Source: Pedobacter sp. (GTDB lineage: Bacteria; Bacteroidota; Bacteroidia; Sphingobacteriales; Sphingobacteriaceae). From it: a DNA stretch of 48,992 nucleotides. Of this stretch, positions 18,640 to 28,590 are shown piece after piece (position 1 is the stretch's first letter; each line of letters begins with the position of its first letter). The notes below the pieces were generated by a model. The model was not told the origin of the DNA. It worked only from the letters and a program-made list of their open reading frames with translations, and ran no database searches. The stretch covers positions 1 through 48,992 of the forward strand of contig JACMOW010000202.1 in assembly GCA_014377775.1 (NCBI GenBank). Direction: 5' to 3'. Position numbers and translations under genes: made by a program.

Positions 18640-20256
18640 ATGAAAGCATTTTTCACCGTTTTTATCACCCTCTATACTTTAACCTTAAATGCCCAACAAG
18701 CTTCAAAAACTTGGATACCCGATTTGGGCAATGGAAAGTATAAAAACCCGGTAATTAATGCCGATTACTCTGATCCAGATGCGATACGAGTTGGAAATGA
18801 TTTTTACATGGTATCTTCAAGTTTTGATGCAGTACCAGGTTTACCAATTTTGCACTCCAAAGATTTGGTCAATTGGACCATCATCGGCCATGCCCTAAAA
18901 AGACAAGTTCCTTTTGATCACTTTGCTAAAACACAGCATGGAAATGGCGTTTGGGCACCAGCCATTCGGTTTCACAACGGAGAGTTCTATATCTACTACC
19001 CCGATCCCGATTTTGGTATTTATTTAACTAAAGCAAAAAATGCAGCAGGTCCTTGGTCTAACCCTATTTTAGTAGAAGCAGGTAAGGGATTAATCGATCC
19101 TTGTCCGCTATGGGACGAAGATGGAAAAGTATATTTAGCACATGCCTACGCAGGCAGTAGAGCAGGAATAAAAAGCATCATCGTGGTTAAAAAAATGAAT
19201 ACAAGCGGCAATAGAGTTATCGACGAAGGCAAATTAGTTTACGACGGACATGAATTGGATCCCACCATTGAAGGCCCGAAATTTTATAAACGAAATGGTT
19301 TTTATTATATTTTCGCACCCGGTGGTGGAGTATCAACTGGCTGGCAAACCGTGTTACGCTCCAAAAATATTTATGGACCTTACCAGCGTAAAGTAGTAAT
19401 GGATCAAGGTAAATCTCCAATTAATGGTCCCCATCAAGGCGCTTGGGTAAATACTCCTAGTGGTGAAGATTGGTTCCTACATTTTCAGGATAAGGGTGCT
19501 TACGGACGTGTAATGCATTTACAACCCATGAAATGGATTAATGATTGGCCAGTAATTGGCATTGACGCTGATGGTAACGGAATTGGAGAGCCAGTGCAGA
19601 TCCACAAAAAACCATTAATGGCAAAACAAACAATGATTTCTACACCAGCAGAAAGTGATGAGTTTAACGGCATTAATCTAGGTTTACAATGGCAATGGCA
19701 AGCTAATCCTTTAGCAACATGGTCATTTTTGGACCCTTCAAAAGGTACATTGCGATTATTTTCGGCTAAAATGCCAGATAGCGCTAAAAATCTTTGGGAT
19801 GTGCCCAATTTGTTGTTGCAAAAGTTTCCAGCCGAGAAATTCACCGTCACCACAAAACTAACTTTTTCGCCAAACACAAAGCTTGAAAATGAAAAATCGG
19901 GTTTAATCATTGCAGGATTAAGTTATGCTAACCTCGCAATTAAAAGTAAAAAAGACGGACTTTATTTAGTTTATACAGTTTGTAAAAATGCAGATAAAGA
20001 TAAAGCAGAAGACGAAAAAGCAGTTGTAAAACTTACTTCAAATGATATTTATTTATGTGTATCTGTTGCAGAAGGTGCAAAATGCCAGTTTAGTTATAGC
20101 ATAAATGGAACTAGTTTTACCCCCATAAATGATATTTTTCAGGCAGAAGCCGGTAAATGGATAGGTGCTAAAGTTGGGTTATTTTCCGTTAGAGAACAAC
20201 AGACCAATGACTCTGGGTATGCAGATTTTGATTTTTTTAGGGTTGAAAAGTTTTAA
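18640..20256 (+). CDS. Glycoside hydrolase family 43 with C-terminal beta-sandwich
   Basis: NPVINADYSDPDAIRVGNDFYMVSSSFDAVPGLPILHSKDLVNW; HELDPTIEGPKFYKRNGFYYIF; C-term FFRVEKF domain. Confidence 0.92.
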   Translation: MKAFFTVFITLYTLTLNAQQASKTWIPDLGNGKYKNPVINADYSDPDAIRVGNDFYMVSSSFDAVPGLPILHSKDLVNWTIIGHALKRQVPFDHFAKTQHGNGVWAPAIRFHNGEFYIYYPDPDFGIYLTKAKNAAGPWSNPILVEAGKGLIDPCPLWDEDGKVYLAHAYAGSRAGIKSIIVVKKMNTSGNRVIDEGKLVYDGHELDPTIEGPKFYKRNGFYYIFAPGGGVSTGWQTVLRSKNIYGPYQRKVVMDQGKSPINGPHQGAWVNTPSGEDWFLHFQDKGAYGRVMHLQPMKWINDWPVIGIDADGNGIGEPVQIHKKPLMAKQTMISTPAESDEFNGINLGLQWQWQANPLATWSFLDPSKGTLRLFSAKMPDSAKNLWDVPNLLLQKFPAEKFTVTTKLTFSPNTKLENEKSGLIIAGLSYANLAIKSKKDGLYLVYTVCKNADKDKAEDEKAVVKLTSNDIYLCVSVAEGAKCQFSYSINGTSFTPINDIFQAEAGKWIGAKVGLFSVREQQTNDSGYADFDFFRVEKF

Positions 20257-20266
20257 TGCGACTTTT

Positions 20267-20278
20267 GAGAACGATTGC
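20267..20278 (+). promoter_or_regulatory. PUL motif GAGAACGATTGC upstream of the GH28 gene
   Basis: 11/12 match to the susC and uxaB copies; -7-like TAGACTTG at 20324-20331. Confidence 0.6.
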
Positions 20279-20323
20279 ACAGTTATTTTCGACCATTTAG
20301 TTTCATTCCTGTTTAAAACTGTG

Positions 20324-20331
20324 TAGACTTG
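20324..20331 (+). promoter_or_regulatory. -7-like element TAGACTTG upstream of GH28
   Basis: Same TGTAGACTTGTT as the susC promoter; 57 bp from motif start. Confidence 0.55.
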
Positions 20332-20365
20332 TTTATTACAAACCAATATAATCTGTACTTACCAC

Positions 20366-22036
20366 ATGAGAAAAGTAGTATCCACTCTATTTGTATTAGC
20401 TGTTTTAACCGCCTCAATTTCTTTAAATGCGCAAACGACAAATAAACCTTATTCTTTTGCTAATCTTCCAAAAATTACCAAAACTGCATTTAAAGCAGAT
20501 ACCCTAAATATTTTAAAATTTGGTGCAGTAAGCGACGGCCTAACGTTAAACACAAAGAGCATAAACAACGCAATTATTGACTGCAACAAAAGAGGGGGTG
20601 GGGTAGTGCTTATTCCAAAAGGATTATGGTTGAGTGGTCCAATTGAATTAAAAAGTAATGTGAATCTGCACCTGCAAGAAAATGCTATTCTTCAATTTAC
20701 CAAAGATTTTAATCAATACCCTTTAGTTGCCAGTAATTGGGAAGGCTTACCTCAAATGCGCAATCAATCGCCATTATGGGCTACCAACCAGCAAAACATA
20801 GCCATAACAGGTAAGGGAATTATAGACGGTGCTGGTGATGCATGGCGAATGGTTAAAAAGGATAAATTAACAGAAAGTCAATGGTCTAAATTAGTGGCTT
20901 CGGGTGGGGTGGTGAGTGAAGATAAAAAAACATGGTACCCAACAGAACAGTTCTTCAAGGCTTCAAAATTGAAAAATCCGGGAGAGATTACCCCAGATAA
21001 AACGCCTGAATTCTACCAATCTATTAAAGATTTTTTACGACCTAACTTAGTAGTGCTTACCTCATGTAAGCGAATTTTATTAGAAGGGGTTACCTTTCAA
21101 AATTCAGCTGCTTGGAATATACATCCACTCATGTGTGAAGATTTAACGGTTACGAATATTTATGCGAAAAACCCATGGTACGCGCAAAATGGGGATGGAA
21201 TTGATCTTGAATCATGTAAAAATGTTCTAATTGAAGGAAGTACGTTTGATGTAGGTGATGATGGAATCTGTATTAAATCGGGCAGAGATGCCGCTGGAAG
21301 GAAAAGAGGCATGCCTACCGAAAATGTGATTATTCGCAACAGTACAGTTTATCATGCGCATGGTGGGTTTGTGATTGGTAGTGAAATGAGTGGTGGGGCA
21401 AAGAATATATTTGTGTACGATTGTTCATTTATTGGAACAGATATTGGTCTCCGCTTTAAAACTACCCGTGGACGAGGTGGTGTAGTGGAGAAAATATTCA
21501 TCAAAAACATCAATATGATTGGCATTGTAGGTGAAGCAATTTTATTTGATATGTATTATGCTGCAGTTGATCCAATTCTCTTAAAGGGAGATAAGAGAGA
21601 TGCGCCAAAAGTAGTGATGTTGCCTATAACCGAAGAAACGCCAGTATTTAGAGATTTTCATATCGCTAATGTAGCCTGTGATGGGGCTGCAAAAGCGATC
21701 TTTATTCGCGGGCTACCTGAATTGAGTATCAGTAACATCAGCCTTGAAAACCTTAGCATTAAAGCTAAGGAAGGGATCGATATTCAAGAAGCAAAAAACA
21801 TAACCCTTAACAACGTGAGTTTGGTAGTTACTGAAGCAGAGCCATTAATAAACATCCAAAATGGAAATCAAATTAACTTAAAAAATGTAAAATACAATAC
21901 TGCACGAGTCCTTTTCCGCATTAGCGGAGATCGGAATAGTGCGATCCAGTCTTCGGGTTTAGATACCTCAAAAGCAAAAATTAAAACCGAATTTTTGGTA
22001 GGAGCAGAAGAAAAATCACTACAGATAAACAAGTAA
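20366..22036 (+). CDS. Polygalacturonase-type glycoside hydrolase family 28
   Basis: LKFGAVSDGLTLNTKSINNAIIDCNKRGGGVVLIPKG; NGDGIDLESCKNVLIEGSTFDVGDDGICIKSGRD; HGGFVIGSEMSGG. Confidence 0.96.
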   Translation: MRKVVSTLFVLAVLTASISLNAQTTNKPYSFANLPKITKTAFKADTLNILKFGAVSDGLTLNTKSINNAIIDCNKRGGGVVLIPKGLWLSGPIELKSNVNLHLQENAILQFTKDFNQYPLVASNWEGLPQMRNQSPLWATNQQNIAITGKGIIDGAGDAWRMVKKDKLTESQWSKLVASGGVVSEDKKTWYPTEQFFKASKLKNPGEITPDKTPEFYQSIKDFLRPNLVVLTSCKRILLEGVTFQNSAAWNIHPLMCEDLTVTNIYAKNPWYAQNGDGIDLESCKNVLIEGSTFDVGDDGICIKSGRDAAGRKRGMPTENVIIRNSTVYHAHGGFVIGSEMSGGAKNIFVYDCSFIGTDIGLRFKTTRGRGGVVEKIFIKNINMIGIVGEAILFDMYYAAVDPILLKGDKRDAPKVVMLPITEETPVFRDFHIANVACDGAAKAIFIRGLPELSISNISLENLSIKAKEGIDIQEAKNITLNNVSLVVTEAEPLINIQNGNQINLKNVKYNTARVLFRISGDRNSAIQSSGLDTSKAKIKTEFLVGAEEKSLQINK

Positions 22037-22047
22037 ACTAAAAACAG

Positions 22048-23979
22048 ATGAGATCTTCTTTCATAAAATATATATTATTTGTGGCATTATTTGCAATTTC
22101 TTTTCAAATAAAAGCACAGCAAAGCAAGTCACTTTCTGAACAAATGGCGGCTACCGTAATGAGCATTTGGAAAGACACCCTGAATACCACTCCATCTGGT
22201 TTTAAACCTACAAAATGGTCGTACGATTTAGGGGTTGTTTACGAAGGTTTTGAAGGTATCTGGAAAAGAACAGGAGACGCATCTTATTTTAAAGCCTTAC
22301 AAAAAAATATGGATTCCTATTTAACCAAAGAGGGTGGCATAAATAATTATAAGCAAACTGATTTTAATATCGATAATGTTAAAAATGGTCGCACCTTATT
22401 AATGTTATATAAAGTAACTGGTCAGCAGAAATATTTTAAAGCTGCTACCTTGCTGTGGGATCAACTGCAACAACAACCCCGAACCAAAGAAGGTGGTTTC
22501 TGGCATAAAAAGATCTATCCTAATCAAATGTGGTTAGATGGTTTGTATATGGGCGAACCTTTTTATGCCGAATATGCTGCATTCATTAAAAATGATAAGG
22601 CTTTCGACGATATCGCCAACCAGTTTATTTGGATGGAAAAAAATTCTATTGACACCAAAACCGGCTTAATGTACCATGGTTGGGATGAATCAAAAACAGA
22701 GCAATGGGCCAATAAAATTACTGGTAAATCACCTCATTTTTGGGGTAGAGCAATGGGTTGGTACGGAATGGCATTGGTTGATGTTTTGGATAATTTTCCT
22801 ATAAATCACCCCAAAAGAAAAGAACTGTTAGCTATTTTAAGCCGATATGCCATTGCGATTCAAAAAGTTCAAGATGTAAAAACGGGTTTGTGGTACGATA
22901 TTTTAGATCTGCCAAAAGGAAAGGATAACTATCATGAGGCATCAGCATCAAACATGTTTGTTTATACCTATGCAAAGGCCGTACGCATGGGTTATTTGCC
23001 AAAAGCATATTTCGGTGTAGCGGATAAAGGATATAAAGGAATTAAAAATGCTTTTATTGAACCAGGTGGGATTGATAAAATAAATTTAACTGGAACTGTT
23101 AGTGTATCGGGTTTAGGTGGTAAACCTTACCGTGATGGCAGTTATACCTATTATTTGAGCGAAAAAGTAGTAGTTAATGACCCCAAAGGAGTAGGTGCAT
23201 TTTTGCTCGCGGCCAATGAAATTGAACTGGCAGCGTTGCCAAAACCAGGCTTAGGTAAAACCGTGTTGTTAGATTCGTACTTTAATAACGAAACTAAAAT
23301 AGATCAAAGTGGAAATTCTTTGGTATGGCATTACAAATGGGATGAACAAGCCAATGGAGGATTTTCATTTTTAGGGGGCTTATTCAATACGGCTGGGTTC
23401 AAAACAAAAACCTTATATCAAGCACCAACAGTAGCAAACTTAAAAGCGGCGTCGATTTACATCATTGTAGATCCTGACTTTGAGAAAGAAAATCCAAAGC
23501 CAAATTTTGTATCAGAGCCTAACATCAATGCAATTACAGCTTGGGTAAAAGCAGGTGGAGTTTTAGTATTGATGGCTAATGACGCGCCAAATGCAGAATT
23601 AAAGCATTTTAACGAATTGGCGGCTAAATTTGGTGTGTTTTTTAATGGCGATAGCAAAGGAAAGGTTCCAGTACCTACAAATTTTGAAACGGCAAAAGTG
23701 GTTGTTCCATCGGGTAACGAAATTTTTAAAAGTCCAAGCAATTTATTTATTAAAGAATACAGCAGTTTAAAACTGTCTGAAAATGCAAAACCCGTTCTAA
23801 AAGATGCAGCTGGAGACAATGTAATGTCGATTACCAAAATGGGAAAGGGAATAGTTTATATTATTGGTGATCCGTGGTTGTATAATGAATATGTTGATGG
23901 TAGAAAATTACCTGATACGTACGATAATTTTAAAGCGGCAACTGATTTAGTGAGCTGGCTTTCGAAACAGATAATATAG
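22048..23979 (+). CDS. GH105 unsaturated rhamnogalacturonyl hydrolase fused to a C-terminal DUF4350/GATase-like domain
   Basis: KWSYDLGVVYEGFEGIWKRTGD, MWLDGLYMGEPFYAEYA, HFWGRAMGWYGMALVD, HEASASNMFVYTYAKAVRMGYL; then IDPDF...ITAWVKAGGVLVLMANDAPNAELKHFNELAAKFG. Confidence 0.92.
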   Translation: MRSSFIKYILFVALFAISFQIKAQQSKSLSEQMAATVMSIWKDTLNTTPSGFKPTKWSYDLGVVYEGFEGIWKRTGDASYFKALQKNMDSYLTKEGGINNYKQTDFNIDNVKNGRTLLMLYKVTGQQKYFKAATLLWDQLQQQPRTKEGGFWHKKIYPNQMWLDGLYMGEPFYAEYAAFIKNDKAFDDIANQFIWMEKNSIDTKTGLMYHGWDESKTEQWANKITGKSPHFWGRAMGWYGMALVDVLDNFPINHPKRKELLAILSRYAIAIQKVQDVKTGLWYDILDLPKGKDNYHEASASNMFVYTYAKAVRMGYLPKAYFGVADKGYKGIKNAFIEPGGIDKINLTGTVSVSGLGGKPYRDGSYTYYLSEKVVVNDPKGVGAFLLAANEIELAALPKPGLGKTVLLDSYFNNETKIDQSGNSLVWHYKWDEQANGGFSFLGGLFNTAGFKTKTLYQAPTVANLKAASIYIIVDPDFEKENPKPNFVSEPNINAITAWVKAGGVLVLMANDAPNAELKHFNELAAKFGVFFNGDSKGKVPVPTNFETAKVVVPSGNEIFKSPSNLFIKEYSSLKLSENAKPVLKDAAGDNVMSITKMGKGIVYIIGDPWLYNEYVDGRKLPDTYDNFKAATDLVSWLSKQII

Positions 23980-23988
23980 TTAGGACAT

Positions 23989-25023
23989 ATGAAAAATATC
24001 ACAAATACATTTTTATTTTCGGTTTGCTTAGGGCTAACAAGTTGTGCAACAGCTCAGAATGTAACTTCAACAGCTCTAAATACAGATTTAATTGCAGAAC
24101 GAATGCTAGTTTATCAATTAAGTAATGGTGCTTGGCCAAAACAGTTAAATGGTGGTAGTGTTGTAAAATACGAAACGCCAATAGATGAGGAGCTGATGAC
24201 TAAAATTAAAGCGACAACTTACCTACATGCAACAATTGATAATAGAGCTACCAGTAGAGAAATTAACGCATTAGTAAAAGCTTATAAAGCGACAAGCAAC
24301 CGAGCTTATTTACTAGCGGCAGAAAAAGGTATTGATTATCTCTTCAAAGCACAATATGCCAATGGCGGATGGCCCCAATATTATCCTGATAAGAACCTTT
24401 ACAGAGCTGAAATAACCTACAATGACGACGCTATGGTTAATGTGCTAAATATTATGCTCAATATTGTAACCCAAAGTAGTGATTTTGACGTTGTAAATAA
24501 AGCCTACATTGGTAAAGCTGAAGATGCAGTTAAAAGAGGAATAGATTGTATCTTAAAAACTCAGGTTCTCCAGAATGGGAAACTAAGTATTTGGGCAGCA
24601 CAATATGATCAAAATACTTTGAAACCTACAAAAGCTAGAAATTTTGAACCAGCTTCTTTAAGTACATCAGAGTCCGTTAACATTCTTAGGTTTTTAATGA
24701 AAGTTAAAAATCCACCTTTATCAATAAAAGCTGCAATTACAAGTGGAATAAATTGGTTTGAAACTGCAAAAATTGAAGGCTATAAGTTTGATAAAATGCC
24801 GAGTGGCGATAAGGGTTTAATCACAGATCCTACATCAACTATTTGGGCAAGATTCTATGATTTTAATTCCAATAAACCAATTTTTGGGGATAGAGATAAT
24901 TCTGTGAAAAATAATGTGGCCGACATTAGTTTCGAACGAAGGAATGGTTATGCTTGGTATGGAAACTGGGGTTTTAACTTACTTTTGAAAGACTACCCAA
25001 AATGGGTAAAAGCTAATCCTTGA
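23989..25023 (+). CDS. Pectate lyase PL10 (lipoprotein)
   Basis: Lipobox LTSCAT; RMLVYQLSNGAWPKQL, IDNRATSREINAL, FKAQYANGGWPQYYPDK, ITYNDDAMVNVL, WARFYDFNSNKPIFGDRD. Confidence 0.95.
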   Translation: MKNITNTFLFSVCLGLTSCATAQNVTSTALNTDLIAERMLVYQLSNGAWPKQLNGGSVVKYETPIDEELMTKIKATTYLHATIDNRATSREINALVKAYKATSNRAYLLAAEKGIDYLFKAQYANGGWPQYYPDKNLYRAEITYNDDAMVNVLNIMLNIVTQSSDFDVVNKAYIGKAEDAVKRGIDCILKTQVLQNGKLSIWAAQYDQNTLKPTKARNFEPASLSTSESVNILRFLMKVKNPPLSIKAAITSGINWFETAKIEGYKFDKMPSGDKGLITDPTSTIWARFYDFNSNKPIFGDRDNSVKNNVADISFERRNGYAWYGNWGFNLLLKDYPKWVKANP

Positions 25024-25281
25024 TGATTAAGATAGGTTGTACTGATGGACATACCCAACTTCCTAATGAGGGAATGGATTAGTTAGACATGAGGCAATGG
25101 TTTTGCAAAGATCCAAAATTTATAGTCAATCGTTTTGAAGTAGAAGTTGTAGGTAAAGAAACGACAAGTCATCTTAACAATATAATTTTGCGTAGTATAT
25201 GACTTGCCAGATTTGATAAAGTGGGCCGGTAAAGGGAAACTAGTATTTCAATAATTGTTAAAGCAAAAGGTAGCTAAAATT

Positions 25282-25305
25282 GGGAACGATTGCGCAAATA
25301 TTTGC
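25282..25305 (+). promoter_or_regulatory. PUL motif GGGAACGATTGC joined to palindrome GCAAATATTTGC, upstream of uxaB
   Basis: Identical 12-mer to the susC copy; -7-like TAAAATTG at 25339. Confidence 0.6.
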
Positions 25306-25338
25306 ACTTGAATACGGTTTTTGCAAGTAAAAAATGTG

Positions 25339-25346
25339 TAAAATTG
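25339..25346 (+). promoter_or_regulatory. -7-like element TAAAATTG upstream of uxaB
   Basis: One mismatch to TAnnTTTG; 57 bp from motif start. Confidence 0.45.
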
Positions 25347-25423
25347 TTTTAACCAAAGCTAGGATCGAATAATTTTTTCCTACCCTTAATAAAGTATAAA
25401 TCGAAAAGCCGTAGAATATAAAA

Positions 25424-26935
25424 ATGATCTTATCTCAACAAAATCTTCACCTTGTTAATAAGGATAATGTAGTTATACCTAAAGCCAAAAGTTTAGAACT
25501 TCCAGAAAAGGTACTTCAATTTGGAACGGGAGTGTTGCTTCGTGGACTTCCTGATTACTTTATCAATAAAGCCAATCAACAAGGCGTATTTAATGGAAGA
25601 GTTGCCGTTGTAAAATCAACAAATGGTACTACTTCCGAGTTCGATTTGCAAAATTGTCTTTACACTTTATGCGTAAGAGGTTTAGAGAATGGAGAATTGG
25701 TAAAAAAAAATATTATATCTTCTGCGATCAGCAGAGTAATTGCAGCCGATCATGATTGGATAAATGTTTTGGCTATAGCTGAATCAAAAGATTTAAAAAT
25801 TATTATTTCTAATACCACTGAAGTAGGCATAATATTGGTTAATGAAAGCATTGATCAAAACCCGCCAAGCTCTTTTCCTGCTAAAGTTTTAGCAGTACTT
25901 TATCAACGATTTAAAGCATTTAAAGGCTCTAAAGAAAGTGGTCTGATTATTATTGCAACCGAACTAATTCCTGATAATGGGACTAAATTGGCTTCAATTA
26001 TATTACAATTGGCTCAATTTAATCAACTAGAGGCTAGTTTTGTTGCTTGGCTAAGTAAAACAAATACTTTTTGTAACTCGTTGGTAGATCGAATTGTTCC
26101 AGGTAGACCAGATGAAGCCACTTTAGCACAGTTAGAGCAAGAGCTAGGTTATACCGATCATCTTTTATCGATGACCGAGCCTTATAGACTTTGGGCCATT
26201 GAGGGCGATGAAAAAGTGAAAGAAGTACTCGATTTTGCAAAAGTTGATGCTAATGTTATAATTGCAAAAGATATAGAAGTATATAGAGCGTTGAAAGTAC
26301 GTTTGTTAAATGGTACGCATACCTTAAGTTCGGGTATCGCATTTTTATTGGGAATCGATACCGTAAAAAACGCCATGCAAAACGAACAAGTTAAAAATTA
26401 TATCGAAACTTTAATGGCTTCAGAAATTAGCCCTGCAATACCTTATGTAGTTACATACAAGCAAACTTCTGATTTCTCAAAAGCAGTGCTAGATCGATTT
26501 GCAAATCCCTCAATTGAACATTTATGGCATAATATTACTTTTCAGTACACCATGAAAATGAAAATTCGTATTTTACCCGTATTGGTAAATCACTATGCAC
26601 TTTATGGTAATTTGCCACGTCATATTGTATTGGGTTTTGCTGCATACTTGGTGTTTATGAATGTTGAGAAACTCGAGAACGGTAAATATTATGGTTCCTT
26701 AAATGGAAATTCATATTTGATTAATGATGATAGTGCCGAATATTTTTTTAAGCAACGGGCTAAAAATGCTAATAATTATGTAATAAACGTTTTAGGTGAT
26801 GCAGATTTTTGGAAGTTAGATTTAAATTTAATGAATGGATTTGTCGAATCTGTTGATGAAAAATACAATTCAATAGTAAGCGAAGGAATGGAAGTTGCTT
26901 TACAAAAACTTACAACAAGTGCAAACTTAATATAA
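25424..26935 (+). CDS. uxaB: Tagaturonate reductase (altronate oxidoreductase)
   Basis: VLQFGTGVLLRGLPDYFINKAN, VDRIVPGRP, KVRLLNGTHTLSSGIAFLLG; mannitol dehydrogenase family; operon context. Confidence 0.92.
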   Translation: MILSQQNLHLVNKDNVVIPKAKSLELPEKVLQFGTGVLLRGLPDYFINKANQQGVFNGRVAVVKSTNGTTSEFDLQNCLYTLCVRGLENGELVKKNIISSAISRVIAADHDWINVLAIAESKDLKIIISNTTEVGIILVNESIDQNPPSSFPAKVLAVLYQRFKAFKGSKESGLIIIATELIPDNGTKLASIILQLAQFNQLEASFVAWLSKTNTFCNSLVDRIVPGRPDEATLAQLEQELGYTDHLLSMTEPYRLWAIEGDEKVKEVLDFAKVDANVIIAKDIEVYRALKVRLLNGTHTLSSGIAFLLGIDTVKNAMQNEQVKNYIETLMASEISPAIPYVVTYKQTSDFSKAVLDRFANPSIEHLWHNITFQYTMKMKIRILPVLVNHYALYGNLPRHIVLGFAAYLVFMNVEKLENGKYYGSLNGNSYLINDDSAEYFFKQRAKNANNYVINVLGDADFWKLDLNLMNGFVESVDEKYNSIVSEGMEVALQKLTTSANLI

Positions 26936-26938
26936 ATA

Positions 26939-28582
26939 ATGAAGCAGCTAATTTTAAAAGTTCATCCTAATGACAATGTATTGGTTGCATTGAGCGATTT
27001 AAAGTCAAGTCAAATCGTTAATTATCAAGGTAAAACATATACACTTGCGCAAGATGTTAATGCAAAGCACAAGTTTTATGCAGATGATATGAACACTGGT
27101 GATGAAGTGCTAATGTATGGAACTTTAGTTGGTAAGGTACAATATCCACTTAAATCTGGTTCATTAATGACGACAGATAATTTAAAACATGCTGCAGCTC
27201 CTTACGAATTTCGCCCGTACAATTATAGCTGGGTAGCACCAGATTTTTCTAAATTTGAAGGAAGAACCTTTAATGGGTATCATAGAGCAGACGGTAAGGT
27301 TGGAACAGCTAATTATTGGTTGTTTATTCCGACAGTTTTCTGCGAAAATCGCAATCTCGATGTAATTCGTGAAGCTTTACACAACGAATTGGGTTATGCT
27401 GTAACCGCAAAATATAAAGCCTACACACACAATTTAGTAGAAGCGTTTAAAAATGGAGTAGACATTTCGTTATTAGAAACACCACTTTCTTTTGAGGGCG
27501 TAAAAAACAACAGACCATTTAAAAATATAGACGGAATTAAGTTCTTAAATCACCAAGGTGGGTGTGGCGGAATTAGACAAGACTCTGCAGTTTTAAGCAA
27601 ACTTTTAGCAGCGTATGCAGATCATCCAAATGTGGCAGGAGTAACTGTATTAAGCTTAGGTTGCCAGAATTTACAAGTTCAAGATTTTAATAAGGATCTA
27701 AAAGATAGAAATCCAAATTTTAACAAACCACTTTTTATTTTCGAACAGCAACAATCGCAAAGCGAAGAAAACATGATTGCTTCAGCTATCAAAAAAACAT
27801 TCGAAGGCTTAGTGGAAGCGAATAAAATTGAGCGCCAGCCAGCACCTTTAAGTAAAATGAACGTAGGTGTTAAATGTGGTGGTAGTGACGGATTTAGTGG
27901 TATTTCTGCAAATCCAGCTGTTGGTTATTGTTCAGATTTATTGGTAGGGCTAGGCGCTACGGTCTTATTAGCAGAGTTTCCTGAGCTGTGTGGTGCTGAA
28001 CAGAGTATAATTGATCGCACAAAAAGCGAAACTGCAGCAAAGAAGTTCATTCATTTAATGGGGGCTTATAATATGGCAGCAGAAAATGCTGGCTCTGGCT
28101 TTCACATGAATCCATCACCAGGAAATATTAAGGATGGTTTAATTACCGACGCCATAAAAAGTAATGGCGCCGCAAAAAAAGGTGGAACATCACCCATTGA
28201 AGATGTATTGGATTATACAGAACCAGCTACGAAACACGGTTTAAATTTAGTTTGTACGCCAGGAAATGATGTAGAAGCAACTACTGGGAAAGCAGCAAGT
28301 GGAGCTACTCTGATTTTATTTACCACTGGTTTAGGTACACCAACCGGTAATCCGGTTTGTCCGGTAATTAAAGTATCCACAAACAATGCTTTAATGAAAA
28401 GGATGGGCGATATTATCGATATTAACACAGGCCCAGTAATCGAAGGCGAAAAAACCATTGAAGAAATGGGAGAAGATATTTTAGAATATTGTATTAAAGC
28501 CGCTAGTGGTGAAGTAATTCCAAAGTCTGTTCTACTTAATCAAGATGATTTTATTCCTTGGAAAAGAGGAGTATCTTTATAA
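26939..28582 (+). CDS. uxaA: Altronate dehydratase
   Basis: N-term SAF-like region, then GRTFNGYHRADGKVGTANYWL, HQGGCGGIRQDS, VGVKCGGSDGFSGISANPAVGYCSD. Confidence 0.95.
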   Translation: MKQLILKVHPNDNVLVALSDLKSSQIVNYQGKTYTLAQDVNAKHKFYADDMNTGDEVLMYGTLVGKVQYPLKSGSLMTTDNLKHAAAPYEFRPYNYSWVAPDFSKFEGRTFNGYHRADGKVGTANYWLFIPTVFCENRNLDVIREALHNELGYAVTAKYKAYTHNLVEAFKNGVDISLLETPLSFEGVKNNRPFKNIDGIKFLNHQGGCGGIRQDSAVLSKLLAAYADHPNVAGVTVLSLGCQNLQVQDFNKDLKDRNPNFNKPLFIFEQQQSQSEENMIASAIKKTFEGLVEANKIERQPAPLSKMNVGVKCGGSDGFSGISANPAVGYCSDLLVGLGATVLLAEFPELCGAEQSIIDRTKSETAAKKFIHLMGAYNMAAENAGSGFHMNPSPGNIKDGLITDAIKSNGAAKKGGTSPIEDVLDYTEPATKHGLNLVCTPGNDVEATTGKAASGATLILFTTGLGTPTGNPVCPVIKVSTNNALMKRMGDIIDINTGPVIEGEKTIEEMGEDILEYCIKAASGEVIPKSVLLNQDDFIPWKRGVSL

Positions 28583-28590
28583 AAACAAAG

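Noticed and set aside
19500-19910. 136-aa minus-strand ORF inside GH43
   Set aside because: Antisense to a well-supported enzyme; composition mirrors the sense codons
23457-23837. 126-aa minus-strand ORF inside the GH105 fusion C-term
   Set aside because: Antisense shadow; the sense frame encodes a coherent domain
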